DNA of 54,483 nt from Planctomycetaceae bacterium (lineage in GTDB: Bacteria; Planctomycetota; Planctomycetia; Pirellulales; PALSA-1355), in the NCBI GenBank assembly GCA_003153375.1, contig PLYM01000059.1, positions 30,187 through 84,669 of the forward strand, read 5' to 3'. Numbering within the stretch: position 1 is the first letter of the stretch; every line of letters starts with the position of its first letter. The notes beneath the pieces are model-generated. The model worked only from the letters and a program-made list of their open reading frames with translations, was not told the origin of the DNA and ran no database searches. Shown one piece after another: positions 23,295 to 31,973 of the stretch. Position numbers and translations under genes: made by a program.

Positions 23295-24638
23295 TTGAGT
23301 CAGCCGATCATCAGTGTCTCCGGACTGCGAGGAATCGTAGGCGACAGCCTGACACCAGAAATCGCGATTCGCTATGCCTGTGCCCTGGCGGCCGAGCTGC
23401 CGGCCGGCCTGCTGGTTGTGACGCGCGATGGGCGGGCGACGGGGCCTATGCTGGCCTCGGCGATCTTTGCGGGCCTGACCGCCGTGGGTCGCGAGGTCAT
23501 CGATGCCGACGTCGCGGCCACGCCGACCACGGGCATCCTGGTGCGGCAATTTCGCGCGGCCGGCGGCATCCAGATCTCGGCCAGCCACAATCCGGCGCAA
23601 TACAACGGAATTAAGCTCTTTTCCGCCGAGGGACGGGTGATTCCCGAGGCGGCCGGCGCGCAGGTGACGATCCGCTATGAGCAGGGAACGCCGGCCTGGG
23701 TATCGCACGAGCGGATCGGCCGCGTCGAGCGGTGCGACGACACCATCGGCCAGCATTGGTCGCTGATTGCCAAGACGGTCGACGTCGACCGTATCCGCCA
23801 GCGGCGTTTCAAAGTGCTGTTGGATGCCAACCATGGAGCGGGGGGCTTGCTGGGGCGCACGCTGCTGACCGAATTGGGCTGCTCGATCACGTTGCTGGGC
23901 GAAACGCCCGATGGCCAATTTGAGCACACGCCCGAGCCAACGGCCGAAAACCTGACCGGCATCCTCTCGGCGGTGTCGCAGACCGGCTCGGACATCGGCT
24001 TCTGCCAGGATCCGGATGCCGACCGGCTGGCAGTGATCGACGAAGCCGGCCGTTATCTGGGCGAGGAATACACCCTGGCGATGTGCGTCGAGCAGCGGCT
24101 ACGGCGCGAACCCGGGCCGGTGGTGACCAATTGCTCGACCAGCCGCATGACCCAGGATCTGGCGGCGCAATTCGGCGTGCCCTATTTCACGTCGGCCGTC
24201 GGCGAGGCTAACGTGGTCGACATGATGCTCAAGCAGGGGGCCGTGCTGGGAGGCGAGGGTAACGGCGGCGTGATCGACCCGCGCGTGGGGCTGGTGCGCG
24301 ATAGTTTTGTCGGCATGGCGATGCTGTTGGACGCCATGGCCGAGCGGCGGATGAAAATTAGCGACCTGGCCGACGCCTTGCCCCGCTATGAGATCGTGAA
24401 GACGAAGATCACGATCGCCCACGAGCAAATTCCCCGGGCGCTGGCGGCCGTGGCCGAACATTTTCGCGAGGCCAAGGCAGACCGTCGCGACGGCGTGCGG
24501 CTCGATTGGCCCGACAAATGGCTGCTCGTGCGCGCCAGCAACACGGAGCCCATCGTGCGGGCGATTGCCGAAGCGCCCACCGCAGCCGAGGCCGAGCGGC
24601 TGTGCAGCGAGGCCCAGCGGGCCATGGACCGTGCTTGA
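23295..24638 (+). CDS. Phosphohexomutase, probably phosphoglucosamine mutase
   Basis: A 447-residue mutase with the loop SASHNPAQYNGIK (serine near 95), magnesium site DPDADRLAV, sugar loop GGEGNGGVID and phosphate loop RASNTEPI. The GEGNGG loop is like that of archaeal-type phosphoglucosamine mutases rather than the GEQSGH of Escherichia coli GlmM, so conversion of glucosamine-6- to -1-phosphate is the best guess; phosphomannomutase is possible. No ATG is available near the domain start; the TTG at 23295 has gaggga 8 bases upstream and starts SQPIISVSGLRGIVG. A TTG at 23253 is the upstream limit. Confidence 0.85.
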   Translation: MSQPIISVSGLRGIVGDSLTPEIAIRYACALAAELPAGLLVVTRDGRATGPMLASAIFAGLTAVGREVIDADVAATPTTGILVRQFRAAGGIQISASHNPAQYNGIKLFSAEGRVIPEAAGAQVTIRYEQGTPAWVSHERIGRVERCDDTIGQHWSLIAKTVDVDRIRQRRFKVLLDANHGAGGLLGRTLLTELGCSITLLGETPDGQFEHTPEPTAENLTGILSAVSQTGSDIGFCQDPDADRLAVIDEAGRYLGEEYTLAMCVEQRLRREPGPVVTNCSTSRMTQDLAAQFGVPYFTSAVGEANVVDMMLKQGAVLGGEGNGGVIDPRVGLVRDSFVGMAMLLDAMAERRMKISDLADALPRYEIVKTKITIAHEQIPRALAAVAEHFREAKADRRDGVRLDWPDKWLLVRASNTEPIVRAIAEAPTAAEAERLCSEAQRAMDRA

Positions 24639-24834
24639 GAAATGTAAATTTGACAAGCGGAGGAATCGAGGTAGTGTTTCCTTTAGCCAATCAGTCGCTC
24701 ACACCCCTCTAGGCCTACTCTTCCTGGTGGAGACGGGGGCAGACTGAACTCCTCAAACCGTCATTTCTTAGTTCGCTGTGATTCCGCGGTATTGAGCCTG
24801 GCGGCGTGCTGCCATTCTCTGGCGGCCCGTTCCA
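24639..24834. other. Leader region upstream of the riboswitch
   Basis: No gene seen; probably holds the promoter of the riboswitch-pilin transcript. No convincing -35/-10 pair was identified. Confidence 0.35.
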
Positions 24835-24925
24835 CCATCCTCGAAAAGGCAAACCGGTCGTAAGGCCGGGACGCAAAGCCAAGGGCCGATCGTGCGTTTG
24901 CGGTCGGTAGCCGGTTGTCGAATGG
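24835..24925 (+). promoter_or_regulatory. Cyclic-di-GMP-I (GEMM-I) riboswitch
   Basis: The aptamer core matches the GEMM-I pattern closely: GGCAAACC (24848 on), a GUAA-type tetraloop hairpin (ccggtc-gtaa-ggccgg), GGGACGCAAAGCC (24868-24880), the second hairpin with GGGCC, then GGTAGCCGGTTGTCGAATGG closing P1 with CCAT at 24835. In Vc2 the same elements form the c-di-GMP pocket. It lies about 95 bases before a Flp pilin gene. A gcgccc-gat-gggcgc hairpin at about 24948-24962 could be part of the expression platform; it lacks a T tract, so control may act on translation. Confidence 0.92.
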
Positions 24926-25018
24926 TTCGGTGGTTTCGTACGTCGGCGCGCCCGATGGGCGCAGTGCGAAGTGTCTCCTCGCGCATGGCGTGCGAAATCC
25001 ATTAATGAGGAGTTCCAA

Positions 25019-25192
25019 ATGGTCCTGCTCAAATACGTCCGGAGGTTTCTCGAGTCCGAGGATGGCCCCACGGCCGTCGAATACGCCGTGATGCTGGCCC
25101 TGATCATCGTCGTGTGCTTGCTCGCCATCCAGCAGGTTGGCACCAGTACGAGCACGGTCTTCAGCAACACCGCCAATTCTCTGGGCACCTAA
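25019..25192 (+). CDS. Flp-family type IVb pilin
   Basis: A 57-residue prepilin. A short basic leader (VLLKYVRRFLESEDG) is followed by the processing site G|PTAVEYAVMLALIIVVCLL, with glutamate at +5 and a hydrophobic helix, and a short Ser/Thr-rich tail. TadV-type peptidases cut after the glycine, and Flp pili serve surface adhesion. ATG at 25019 has GAGGAG 8 bases upstream. No other tad genes are in the window, so the secretion machinery must lie elsewhere. The c-di-GMP riboswitch upstream implies that pilin production follows the sessile/motile signal. Confidence 0.93.
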   Translation: MVLLKYVRRFLESEDGPTAVEYAVMLALIIVVCLLAIQQVGTSTSTVFSNTANSLGT

Positions 25193-25301
25193 GTGACCGC
25201 CCGGCGGCAAAAGAGAGTCGCGAAAATGGCTGCCCGCTGCGCTGGCGGGGGAACTGGGTCCTAAATCCCTCGCTAGCGCGCCGGTGCCGGCTCTTGGCAA
25301 C

Positions 25302-26582
25302 TCAATCGCGTGCGATGCGGTCCTTACCGACCCACTTCCGCAGCACCTCGGGCACCAGCACCGATCCATCGGCTTGCTGATAGTTCTCCAACACGGCAAT
25401 CAGCGCGCGGCTGATCGCGATGGCCGTGCCGTTCAGGGTGTGTACGAAGGCGGTCCCCTTCTCGCCGGTGCGATAGCGAATGGCCAGGCGACGGGCCTGA
25501 TAATCGGTGCAATTCGACGTGCTGGTCACCTCGCCATATTCGCCCTTCTCACCCCGACCGGGCATCCACGCTTCGAGATCGAATTTCCGATAGGCAGGCC
25601 CGCCCAAATCACCCGTGGCCGTGTCGACCACGCGATAGGCGATGCCCAGTCCGTCAAAGATTTGGCATTCCAGGTCGCAGAAATAGTTCAGCATGTCCTC
25701 GCTGCCGTCGGGCAGCGTGAAGGCGAACATTTCGACCTTGGTGAATTGGTGTACGCGGTAGAGTCCACGGGCCGCGCGTCCGCCCGAGCCGGCTTCCGTG
25801 CGATAACAGTGGCTGATGCCGCACAGTTTGATCGGCAGTGCCGCGGGATCAAGAATCTCGCCCGACAGCAGGCCGCCGAGCGTAATCTCGGCCGTGGCCA
25901 CCAGGCTCAAATCGCTGTCGGCGATGCTATAGATCTGTGTCTCGGGGCCGCGCGGTATGTAACCCGTGCCGTGCAGGATTTCGTTCCGCGCCAGGTCGGG
26001 GGTAATCGTGGGCGTGAACCCCTCGCGCATCAGCACGTCGAGCGCATAGCGCTGCAGCGCCAATTCCAGCAGCACGGCTTCGTTCTTCAAGAAGTAGAAC
26101 CCGTGACCGGCCACTTTGGCTCCGCCCTCGAAATCCATCAGGCCCAACCGCTCGCCGAGTTCGACGTGATCGAGCGGCTTGAAATCAAAGTGGGGCGGTG
26201 CGTGCTGGCCGTGACGCAGCTCGAGGTTCGACCCGTCGTCGGCGCCGACCGGAGCCTCGGGATGCGACATGTTCGGAATCGTGCGCAGGATCGCGTCCGA
26301 TTCGCTCATCAGCCGATCCAGCTCGGCCTGGGCCGCCACGGTCTTTTCTCGCAGCTCGCGGCCTTCGTTCTTGCGGGCTTCGCGCTCGGCCGCATCCTTG
26401 GCCTTGCCGATCGACTTGCTGACTTCGTTGGCCTTGCGATTCAATTCGTCGACTTCAACTTGGGCCGCCTTGCGCTGGCCCTCGAGCGCGACGAATCGCC
26501 GCACGTCGGCCTGCGACCCGCGGCGCTGGCAGTTCTGTTCCACCGCGTCAGCATGTTCGACGACAAATCGGCGATCGAGCAT
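25302..26582 (-). CDS. serS: Serine-tRNA ligase
   Basis: A 426-residue class II aminoacyl-tRNA synthetase. The N-terminal long coiled-coil arm (LEGQRKAAQVEVDELNRKAN and onward) binds the variable arm of tRNA-Ser. The catalytic part has motif 2 (CYRTEAGSGGRAARGLYRVH then QFTKVEMF) and motif 3 (NGTAIAISRALIAVLENYQ) and ends GSVLVPEVLRKWVG, as usual. ATG at 26582 starts LDRRFVVEHADAV with aaggaaag upstream. It converges with the pilin transcript. Confidence 0.97.
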   Translation of the reverse strand: MLDRRFVVEHADAVEQNCQRRGSQADVRRFVALEGQRKAAQVEVDELNRKANEVSKSIGKAKDAAEREARKNEGRELREKTVAAQAELDRLMSESDAILRTIPNMSHPEAPVGADDGSNLELRHGQHAPPHFDFKPLDHVELGERLGLMDFEGGAKVAGHGFYFLKNEAVLLELALQRYALDVLMREGFTPTITPDLARNEILHGTGYIPRGPETQIYSIADSDLSLVATAEITLGGLLSGEILDPAALPIKLCGISHCYRTEAGSGGRAARGLYRVHQFTKVEMFAFTLPDGSEDMLNYFCDLECQIFDGLGIAYRVVDTATGDLGGPAYRKFDLEAWMPGRGEKGEYGEVTSTSNCTDYQARRLAIRYRTGEKGTAFVHTLNGTAIAISRALIAVLENYQQADGSVLVPEVLRKWVGKDRIARD

Positions 26583-26652
26583 AACGACTCTTTCCTTTTC
26601 GTTCACTCACGCTGAGCGGGTCCCCAGCCAGCTGTCGGTCCCGCCTTGCGCC

Positions 26653-28026
26653 TTAGCTTTTCTTGATTTGACTCAACTCGTGCCACAAGTGGGCGCTGGC
26701 CTTGATGCCGCGATGAAAATCGGCCAGGCAAAACTTCTCGTTCGGGCTGTGCGTGTTGTCATCATCCAGCCCCCAACCCAGCAGCAGCGTATCGACTCCC
26801 AGCAGATCGTGAAAGGCGGCCACGACCGGGATCGAGCCCCCTTCGCGCATGAAGACCGGAACGCGGCCAAAGCCGGCTTCGATCGCCCGCTGGGCGGCGG
26901 CGACATACGGACTGTCGAGCGGCACCACGATGCCCGGGGCACCGTGAAAGTCGATCAACTCCAGCGTGATTCCCGGCGGGCACAACGCGCGGAGGCGCTG
27001 TTCGAGCGCGGCCGAAATCTTCTTGGGGTCCTGCCGGGGCACCAGCCGAAAACTGAATTTGGCTGTGGCCCGCGCGGGCAGCACGGTCTTGGCGCCCTCG
27101 CCCTGATAGCCGCTGGTCAAACCGCTAATGTCGAACGTGGGGCGAGCCCAACGGCGCTCGAGCGTGGTGAACCCTTCTTCGCCGGCCAGCGCGGCCACTT
27201 CCAACTTGCGCATGAACTCGGCCTCGTCGAACGGCAAGCGGCCGAAAGCCTCGCGCTCGCGCGCCGTGAGCGGTTCGACGTCATCGTAAAAGCCCGGTAT
27301 CTGCACTTGGCCACGTTCGTTCACAAGTGCCGACAGCATCGCGCACAGGGCATTGGCCGGATTCGCCACGCCGCCGCCGAACGTCCCCGAGTGCAAATCC
27401 TGTTTGGGACCCGCCAAGCGCAGCTCATAGTAGGCGATGCCGCGCAGGCCATAGGTGATTGCAGGCAGGCCGGCGGCAAACTGCGAGTTGTCGCTGATCA
27501 CGACGCAATCGCAGGCCAGCCGCTCGGTGTTGGCGGCGATGAAGGGCTCGAGATTCTGGCTGCCGACCTCTTCCTCGCCTTCGATGACGAACTTGAGTTG
27601 CACCGGCAGTCGGCCCGCCGTGCGAATCCAGGCTTCGGCGGCCTTGATGTGGGTGAACATCTGCCCCTTGTCGTCGGTGGCGCCGCGGGCATAGAGATTG
27701 CCGCCGCGCACCGTGGGCTCAAACGGGGGCGACGTCCATTGATCCAGCGGATCGGGCGGCTGCACGTCGTAATGGCCGTAGACCAGCACCGTGGGAGCGC
27801 CCGGCACCGGGGCCGACGTTGCCAGCACGATCGGATTGCCGGCCGTTTCGGCCAACTCAACGTCCAGCTTCAGGGCGCGAAACTGATCGGCCACCCACTG
27901 GGCCGCCCGCCGCACGTCGCCGCGGTGGGCACTATCGGCGCTGATGCTGGCAATGCGCAGCAGGTCGCACAATTCGCTTTCGAAGCGGCCGCTGTGCTGC
28001 TCCAGGTAGGCGTCGAGGTCGGGCAT
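26653..28026 (-). CDS. M20-family dipeptidase
   Basis: A 457-residue zinc peptidase of the M20 family (carnosinase/PepV-like, cytosolic). Motifs include VLVYGHYDVQPPDPLDQW (first metal His), ARGATDDKGQMFTHIKA (bridging Asp), VIEGEEEVGSQNL (catalytic Glu pair), ISDNSQFAAGLPAITYGLRG, the dimerisation domain with QDLHSGTFGGGVANP, and HSPNEKFCLADF with the last metal His. It should cleave dipeptides or similar acyl-amino acids. ATG at 28026 is chosen; the GTG at 28032 is possible. No signal peptide. Confidence 0.93.
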   Translation of the reverse strand: MPDLDAYLEQHSGRFESELCDLLRIASISADSAHRGDVRRAAQWVADQFRALKLDVELAETAGNPIVLATSAPVPGAPTVLVYGHYDVQPPDPLDQWTSPPFEPTVRGGNLYARGATDDKGQMFTHIKAAEAWIRTAGRLPVQLKFVIEGEEEVGSQNLEPFIAANTERLACDCVVISDNSQFAAGLPAITYGLRGIAYYELRLAGPKQDLHSGTFGGGVANPANALCAMLSALVNERGQVQIPGFYDDVEPLTAREREAFGRLPFDEAEFMRKLEVAALAGEEGFTTLERRWARPTFDISGLTSGYQGEGAKTVLPARATAKFSFRLVPRQDPKKISAALEQRLRALCPPGITLELIDFHGAPGIVVPLDSPYVAAAQRAIEAGFGRVPVFMREGGSIPVVAAFHDLLGVDTLLLGWGLDDDNTHSPNEKFCLADFHRGIKASAHLWHELSQIKKS

Positions 28027-28189
28027 GGGCACGGGTATGGATCAGAGGAAATTGGGGGCGCCGCGACCTGCTTCAATCCGGCCGAAAAGCCGGGGGAGCT
28101 CGCGACGCTCGCCTGATTCGTGGGTCTGCAATATAATGGCTCGGGGCCGGTTCGGCTATCGCGGGGCATCATTTCAAACGAGGTGCGGC

Positions 28190-28549
28190 ATGGCAGAAGA
28201 GTTTCGGGAAAGTGTTGCCGAACCTGTCGAACAGGCCGTCTTGGAAAAGCGAGAGCGCACCGAAAAGAAGCCCAAGCGCCAGCCCCGTTACAACGTCATT
28301 CTCTGGGACGATCAGGACCACTCGTTCGAGTATGTGATCCTGATGATGCGGCAATTGTTTCACCACCCGGTGGAGAAGGGCTATCAGATCGCCCAGGAAG
28401 TGAACAATCGGGGTCGAGCTATCGTGCTGACGACGACCAAGGAGCACGCCGAACTGAAGCGCGACCAGATTCACGGCTATGGCAAGGACGCCGAGATTCG
28501 CAACTGCAAGGGCTCGATGTCGGCCAGCATCGAACCGCTCGCGGATTAG
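28190..28549 (+). CDS. clpS: ATP-dependent Clp protease adaptor ClpS
   Basis: A 119-residue ClpS, the N-degron adaptor that delivers substrates to ClpA/ClpC. After a charged, unstructured tail of about 30 residues the fold begins with PRYNVILWDDQDHSFEYVI (binding-pocket Asn/Asp), then MMRQLFHHP, KGYQIAQEVNNRGRAIV and LTTTKEHAELKRDQI. ATG at 28190 has aggtg 4-9 bases upstream. It is followed after 10 bases by mtaB in the same direction, so they probably share a transcript. Confidence 0.95.
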   Translation: MAEEFRESVAEPVEQAVLEKRERTEKKPKRQPRYNVILWDDQDHSFEYVILMMRQLFHHPVEKGYQIAQEVNNRGRAIVLTTTKEHAELKRDQIHGYGKDAEIRNCKGSMSASIEPLAD

Positions 28550-28559
28550 GGGCCGCCCG

Positions 28560-29864
28560 ATGGCGACTCTCAAGACCGTCACGCTCGGTTGCAAGGTCAA
28601 CCAGTACGAAACCGAGTTCGTGCGACAATCGCTGGTCACGGCCGGCTATCGCGACGCCAGCGACGACGAGCCGGCCGACCTCTGCGTCGTCAATACGTGT
28701 ACAGTCACGGCCGAGGGCGATTCCAAAAGCCGGCAGGTCATTCGCCAATTGGCCCGTCGCAATCCGGGCACGCGCATCGTCGTCATGGGTTGCTATGCGA
28801 CCCGTGCTCCACAGGAAGTGGCCGTGTTGCCCTCGGTCGTCGAGGTCGTGACCGACAAACGCGAGCTGCCCGATCTGCTGGGGCGTTTCGGCGTGATCGA
28901 CGTGCCCAGCGGAATCTCGACCTTTGGCGGTCGGCAACGAGCGTTCGTCAAAGTGCAAGATGGCTGCCTGCTCCGTTGCAGCTTCTGCATCATTCCCACG
29001 GTACGACCGCACCTGGCGAGCCGGCCAGCCGAGCACATCGTCGATGAAGTGCGGCGGCTAATCGACAATGGCTACCGCGAGATCGTGCTGACGGGCATCC
29101 ATCTGGGCCACTACGGAGTGGAATGGAACCGCGGCCGCGCGAAGTGCGACTGGCTGCGGCTCTCACACCTGGTCGAACGCCTTTCCGCACTGCCAGGAGA
29201 GTTTCGCATTCGGTTGAGCAGCATCGAAGCCACCGAGGTGACGCGCGAGTTGATCTCGGTCATGAAGGACTTTCCGGCGCGCGTCTGTCCGCACTTGCAC
29301 ATTTCCATGCAGAGCGGCTCGGACAACATCCTGCGCCGCATGCGCCGCCGCTGGGGCAGCCAGCGGTTTATCGATCGTTGCCGGGCGGTGTGCGATGCCC
29401 TCGATCGGCCGGCCCTGACGACCGACGTGATTGTCGGCTTTCCGGGCGAGACTGACGATGACTTTGCGGCGACCTGCCGCGTGAGCGAAACCGTCGGATT
29501 TTCAAAGATTCACGTGTTCCCCTTTAGCGCTCGCCGCACGACGCCGGCCGCCACGATGTCCAATCAGGTCGATCCCACGGTCAAGGCCGAACGGTGCCGG
29601 CAGTTGACCGCATTGGAAGACCGACTGAGAGAGCGGTATTTCGCCGGTCTGGTCGGCCGCGAACTTGTGGTGCTCGTCGAGGGGCCGGGGCGCCGGGCGG
29701 GCCACGTGATGGGAACCGCCTGTCGGTATGCCACGGTCGAACTGCCGGGCAACGTCGGCGAACTGCCGGACCAGGCCAATGATGTAAAGCAATTCGTGCG
29801 TGTCATCGCCGGCCGGTCTTCTGGTGGCATTCTCCTGGCAGAGCGTTTGCCGAACTCGACTTAG
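28560..29864 (+). CDS. mtaB: tRNA (t6A37) methylthiotransferase MtaB
   Basis: A 434-residue radical-SAM methylthiotransferase that converts t6A37 to ms2t6A37 in tRNA. The UPF0004 domain has its three cluster cysteines at 11, 47 and 78 (LGCKVNQYE, VVNTCTVT, VMGCYA). The radical SAM triad is CLLRCSFC (136, 140, 143). HISMQSGSDNILRRMRR and TDVIVGFPGETDDDF are typical, and a TRAM-like end follows. The LGCKVNQ start marks MtaB rather than MiaB or RimO. ATG at 28560 follows aggggc. Confidence 0.93.
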   Translation: MATLKTVTLGCKVNQYETEFVRQSLVTAGYRDASDDEPADLCVVNTCTVTAEGDSKSRQVIRQLARRNPGTRIVVMGCYATRAPQEVAVLPSVVEVVTDKRELPDLLGRFGVIDVPSGISTFGGRQRAFVKVQDGCLLRCSFCIIPTVRPHLASRPAEHIVDEVRRLIDNGYREIVLTGIHLGHYGVEWNRGRAKCDWLRLSHLVERLSALPGEFRIRLSSIEATEVTRELISVMKDFPARVCPHLHISMQSGSDNILRRMRRRWGSQRFIDRCRAVCDALDRPALTTDVIVGFPGETDDDFAATCRVSETVGFSKIHVFPFSARRTTPAATMSNQVDPTVKAERCRQLTALEDRLRERYFAGLVGRELVVLVEGPGRRAGHVMGTACRYATVELPGNVGELPDQANDVKQFVRVIAGRSSGGILLAERLPNST

Positions 29865-30070
29865 AGCGCGGGCGGCCGACTGCTATCAAGCACCTGCCGC
29901 GGTGCAAATTCCGTCTGGCCCGGCTGGCGGCCCTTTGCTACACTCTGCCCCTCACATCTCGTGCAGCCGCGCGAACTGTCGCGGCCGGTCGATTGCTTTT
30001 CACGTCACGCTTTTTCATTCGAAAAAACAGTCAGCAGATCGTCTGCGCCTTCACATTGGCAGGGAGAAGT

Positions 30071-31213
30071 ATGATCGCCAGAAGTCTTTCATGGCTCGCT
30101 CTCGGTGCGCTCGCAGCCATGGTCGGATCGCAATCCGCGGTCGCGGCTCCGCCCTGGAGCAAGATGGTGTTGTTCAAACACCTCGAAGCGAAGGAGGGCG
30201 AGATGTATTCGCTCACCGATCAGAACGGGCCCTGGATGATCATGGCCGCCTCGTTTTCCGGCGAAGGAGCCGAAGAACAGGCTCGCTCGCTGATCTACGA
30301 GCTGCGCAAGCAATATAAGTTGCCGGCCTACTCCTATCAGAAGAAGTTCGAATTCTCCAAGCCGGTCCGCGGCATCGGCCTCGATCCGCAGGGAGAACAG
30401 CCCCTGATGCGCTATCAGCGCTCCAAGGACTTCACCGAGATCGCGGTGCTTGTCGGCGATTTTCCCACCGTCGACGATCCCGAAGCCCAGAAAGTGCTGC
30501 GGCGATTGAAATCGGCCCAGCCCAAGTCCCTGTCCGTGGAAGCCGGCAAGAGCACCAACCAGTCGCTGGCCGGTTTTCGCCATTTGCAAAAACAGGTGCT
30601 CGAAACGCTGCTGCCCGAGGACAGCGAAGAGTTGAAACGCGGCCCGATGGCCAGCGCCTTCGTGGCCACCAATCCGATTCTGCCGAACGAATACTTCGTG
30701 CCCAAGGGCATCGACAGTTTTGTCGTCGAGATGAACAAGGGCGTGCCGCATAGCCTGCTGGATTGTCCGGAACGCTACACCGTCAAGGTGGCCACATTCA
30801 CGGGCCATTCGGTGATCCTGGATCAGAAACGCATGGACGCGATCGATAAGGGGCAAATGCCCAAGAGCTATCTGGAGGACGCGGCCAAAAGCGCCCATGT
30901 GCTGACCGAGGCGCTGCGCAAGAAGGGGTATCAGGCTTATGAGTTTCACGATCGCGGGCAGAGCATGGTGACCGTCGGCAGCTTTGGCTCGGTGGGCACG
31001 CGGCGAGACGATGGCAAGATCGAAATCAATCCGGCGGTACACACCATCATGCGCACGTTCGGAGCCGAGACCACGGTAACGCCGGGCAAAGCCCCGGAAG
31101 TGGGCAAGCAAAAGAAGCTGGCTGGCATTCCCTTCGACGTGCAACCCGTGCCCGTGGAAGTGCCACGCCGCACACTGAGCAGCACCTATAGCCGCACGGC
31201 CAACCTCCCATAG
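30071..31213 (+). CDS. Secreted protein of unknown function with SPOR-like repeats
   Basis: A 380-residue protein with a signal peptide (ARSLSWLALGALAAMVGSQS). Two regions look alike: PWMIMAASFSGEGAEEQARS with LIYELRKQYKLPAYSYQKKF near the N-terminus, and YTVKVATFTGHSVILDQK with LTEALRKKGYQAYEFHDRG and VTVGSF near the C-terminus. Such units (beta strand, helix with L..LR..G..AY, beta strand) resemble SPOR domains, which bind denuded peptidoglycan, but the match is loose. ATG at 30071 has agggaga just upstream. Similar proteins appear planctomycete-specific to me. Confidence 0.8.
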   Translation: MIARSLSWLALGALAAMVGSQSAVAAPPWSKMVLFKHLEAKEGEMYSLTDQNGPWMIMAASFSGEGAEEQARSLIYELRKQYKLPAYSYQKKFEFSKPVRGIGLDPQGEQPLMRYQRSKDFTEIAVLVGDFPTVDDPEAQKVLRRLKSAQPKSLSVEAGKSTNQSLAGFRHLQKQVLETLLPEDSEELKRGPMASAFVATNPILPNEYFVPKGIDSFVVEMNKGVPHSLLDCPERYTVKVATFTGHSVILDQKRMDAIDKGQMPKSYLEDAAKSAHVLTEALRKKGYQAYEFHDRGQSMVTVGSFGSVGTRRDDGKIEINPAVHTIMRTFGAETTVTPGKAPEVGKQKKLAGIPFDVQPVPVEVPRRTLSSTYSRTANLP

Positions 31214-31284
31214 CCGTCGGCGGCGCGACCGATTACAACTGACGGGCGATTTGGCCTGTTGCTTCAGTTGATCGGGATCCGGAT

Positions 31285-31920
31285 ATGTCGGCCACACTGC
31301 TCGTGCTGGGCACCAAGAATCGCAAGAAGGCCGAAGAGCTGGTCGATTTGCTCGCGCTGCCCGGCGTGCGCGTGGCCACGCTGGCCGATTTTCCGCCGGT
31401 GCCGGACGTCGACGAAACCGGCGACACCTTCGCGGCCAACGCGGCACTCAAGGCAATCGGTTATGCGCGGGCCGTGGGTGCCTGGGTGCTGGGCGAAGAT
31501 AGCGGCATCGTGGTCGATGCGCTGAAGGGCGCACCAGGCGTCTATTCGGCCCGCTATTCCGGTCCAGCCGCGACCGACCACTCGAACAACGACAAGTTGT
31601 TGGCCGAGTTGGCTCATACGCCGCTCGAAAAACGCACCGCTCATTATGTATGCCGTTTGGCGCTCGCCGATCCCACGGGCACCGTGCGCGTCGAAAGTGG
31701 CGGCAAGTGCCAGGGCCGCATCCGGTTCGAGCCGCGCGGCACGACCGGGTTTGGTTACGATCCGCTGTTCGAGATCGTCGAATACCATCGCACGTTTGCC
31801 GAACTGGGCCCACAGATCAAGCACGTCCTCAGCCATCGGGCCCGTGCCGTCGAAGCAATACTGCCCGAATTGACGGCCCTTTTGCACGAGCAGGTCGCCC
31901 ACAGCGGTTCCCCGGATTAA
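31285..31920 (+). CDS. rdgB: XTP/dITP diphosphatase (RdgB/HAM1 family)
   Basis: A 211-residue house-cleaning pyrophosphatase that hydrolyses dITP, XTP and ITP to the monophosphates. Motifs: LVLGTKNRKKAEEL (nucleotide loop), DVDETGDTFAANAALKA, GEDSGIVVDALKGAPGVYSA (metal and base site), GFGYDPLFEI and SHRARA. ATG at 31285. It is followed 54 bases later by a secreted amidohydrolase in the same direction. Confidence 0.95.
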   Translation: MSATLLVLGTKNRKKAEELVDLLALPGVRVATLADFPPVPDVDETGDTFAANAALKAIGYARAVGAWVLGEDSGIVVDALKGAPGVYSARYSGPAATDHSNNDKLLAELAHTPLEKRTAHYVCRLALADPTGTVRVESGGKCQGRIRFEPRGTTGFGYDPLFEIVEYHRTFAELGPQIKHVLSHRARAVEAILPELTALLHEQVAHSGSPD

Positions 31921-31973
31921 GATGGCGGCTGGCCCTGGCCCGCTTTCCTGTTGATCCCTCCCGAGGCGGCTCC

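Noticed and set aside
22640-23614. 324-codon plus-strand frame across the two mutase genes
   Set aside because: It overlaps the starts of two well-supported genes in other frames and has no ribosome binding site.
26269-28116. 615-codon plus-strand frame opposite serS and the dipeptidase
   Set aside because: It spans two recognisable minus-strand genes and the gap between them and shows no family motif.
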